DNA of 64,000 nucleotides from Nonomuraea angiospora. Its GTDB lineage: Bacteria; Actinomycetota; Actinomycetes; Streptosporangiales; Streptosporangiaceae. Of this stretch, positions 63,846-64,000 are shown piece after piece. Where the stretch lies: assembly GCF_014873145.1 (NCBI RefSeq), contig NZ_JADBEK010000001.1, positions 8,742,001 to 8,806,000 on the forward strand. The letters run 5' to 3'. Position 1 is the stretch's first letter, and every line of letters starts with the position of its first letter. The translations under genes and the position numbers were made by a program. The notes beneath the pieces are model-generated. The model saw nothing but the letters and a program-made list of their open reading frames with translations. It searched no databases and had not been told where the DNA came from.

Positions 63846-64000
63846 ATGACGACGACAACACGGCGCAGGGTAGGCATCGCCGGCGCGCTCGTCGGTGCGG
63901 CTTCCGCCGGCGTCGCGGCGGCGGCGCTGGCCAAGCGGTACGCGGTCGGCCGGATCAGGCTGCGCCCCGACACCGAGGCCAGCGAGCCGTTCGGCGAGCT
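63846..64000 (+). CDS. Probable alpha/beta hydrolase, N-terminal part only
   Basis: The first 51 codons, cut by the window end. It begins MTTTTRRRVGIAGALVGAAS, a hydrophobic Ala/Gly-rich segment (AGVAAAALAKRYAVG), then RIRLRPDTEASEPFGEL. Alpha/beta hydrolase genes with this kind of start often follow alr in actinomycetes. That neighbourhood is the main reason for the call; no catalytic motif is within reach. GGGGAG lies three bases upstream of the ATG 63846. Confidence 0.55.
   Translation, partial: MTTTTRRRVGIAGALVGAASAGVAAAALAKRYAVGRIRLRPDTEASEPFGE

Overview
The window is high-GC DNA in which most genes are on the plus strand. It carries the core transcription and translation block of an actinomycete. 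Signs of this are many GTG and TTG starts, an L10 leader, the order rplJ-rplL ... mkl ... rpoB-rpoC ... rpsL-rpsG-fusA-tuf, and an uninterrupted S10-spc-alpha cluster followed by truA, rplM-rpsI, glmM, coaA, acpS, nnr and alr. Gene order, an mkl-type ATPase between rplL and rpoB, and family-level impressions suggest Streptosporangiaceae (Nonomuraea or a relative). That placement is inference only.

Layout. 1-1286: degenerate repeats, then an LppX/LprG-like lipoprotein gene. 1294-2583: rplJ-rplL with leader and terminator. 2600-7919: six accessory genes (GT39 glycosyltransferase, SnoaL-like protein, TetR regulator, Mkl/MlaF ATPase, two Mce-associated membrane proteins). 8161-15719: rpoB and rpoC. 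15720-23040: a decay island with minisatellite-like repeats, remnants of a HemW-like radical SAM protein, a GNAT, a cytochrome P450, a TetR regulator and a YcaO-type azoline cyclodehydratase, plus one intact IS110-family transposase gene. 23044-27586: the str operon. 27844-39714: S10 and spc operons through secY and adk. 39828-42126: map, a DUF1707 protein, a small secreted protein and infA. 42152-45791: rpmJ, rpsM, rpsK, rpsD, rpoA, rplQ. 45866-51036: truA, two paralogous membrane-anchored proteins with very long low-complexity cytoplasmic tails, and a CAP/SCP-domain protein. 51344-53692: rplM-rpsI-glmM. 53741-57126: a minus-strand operon of two ABC ATPase/permease pairs. 57167-64000: a DUF389 protein, coaA, a PhoX-like Tat substrate, acpS, bifunctional NAD(P)HX repair enzyme, alr and the start of a probable hydrolase gene.

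How it fits together. The ribosomal, RNA polymerase, elongation factor, Sec, adenylate kinase and methionine aminopeptidase genes form the usual growth-rate-controlled operons, with many one-base stop/start overlaps. Several perfect GC-rich hairpins lie between cistrons and may tune stoichiometry. The mkl region looks like the energising part of an Mce lipid importer whose Mce proteins lie elsewhere. Its promoter overlaps a palindrome matching the KstR consensus as I recall it. The most unusual parts are the decay island splitting rpoC from rpsL and the paralogous tail-repeat membrane proteins between truA and rplM.
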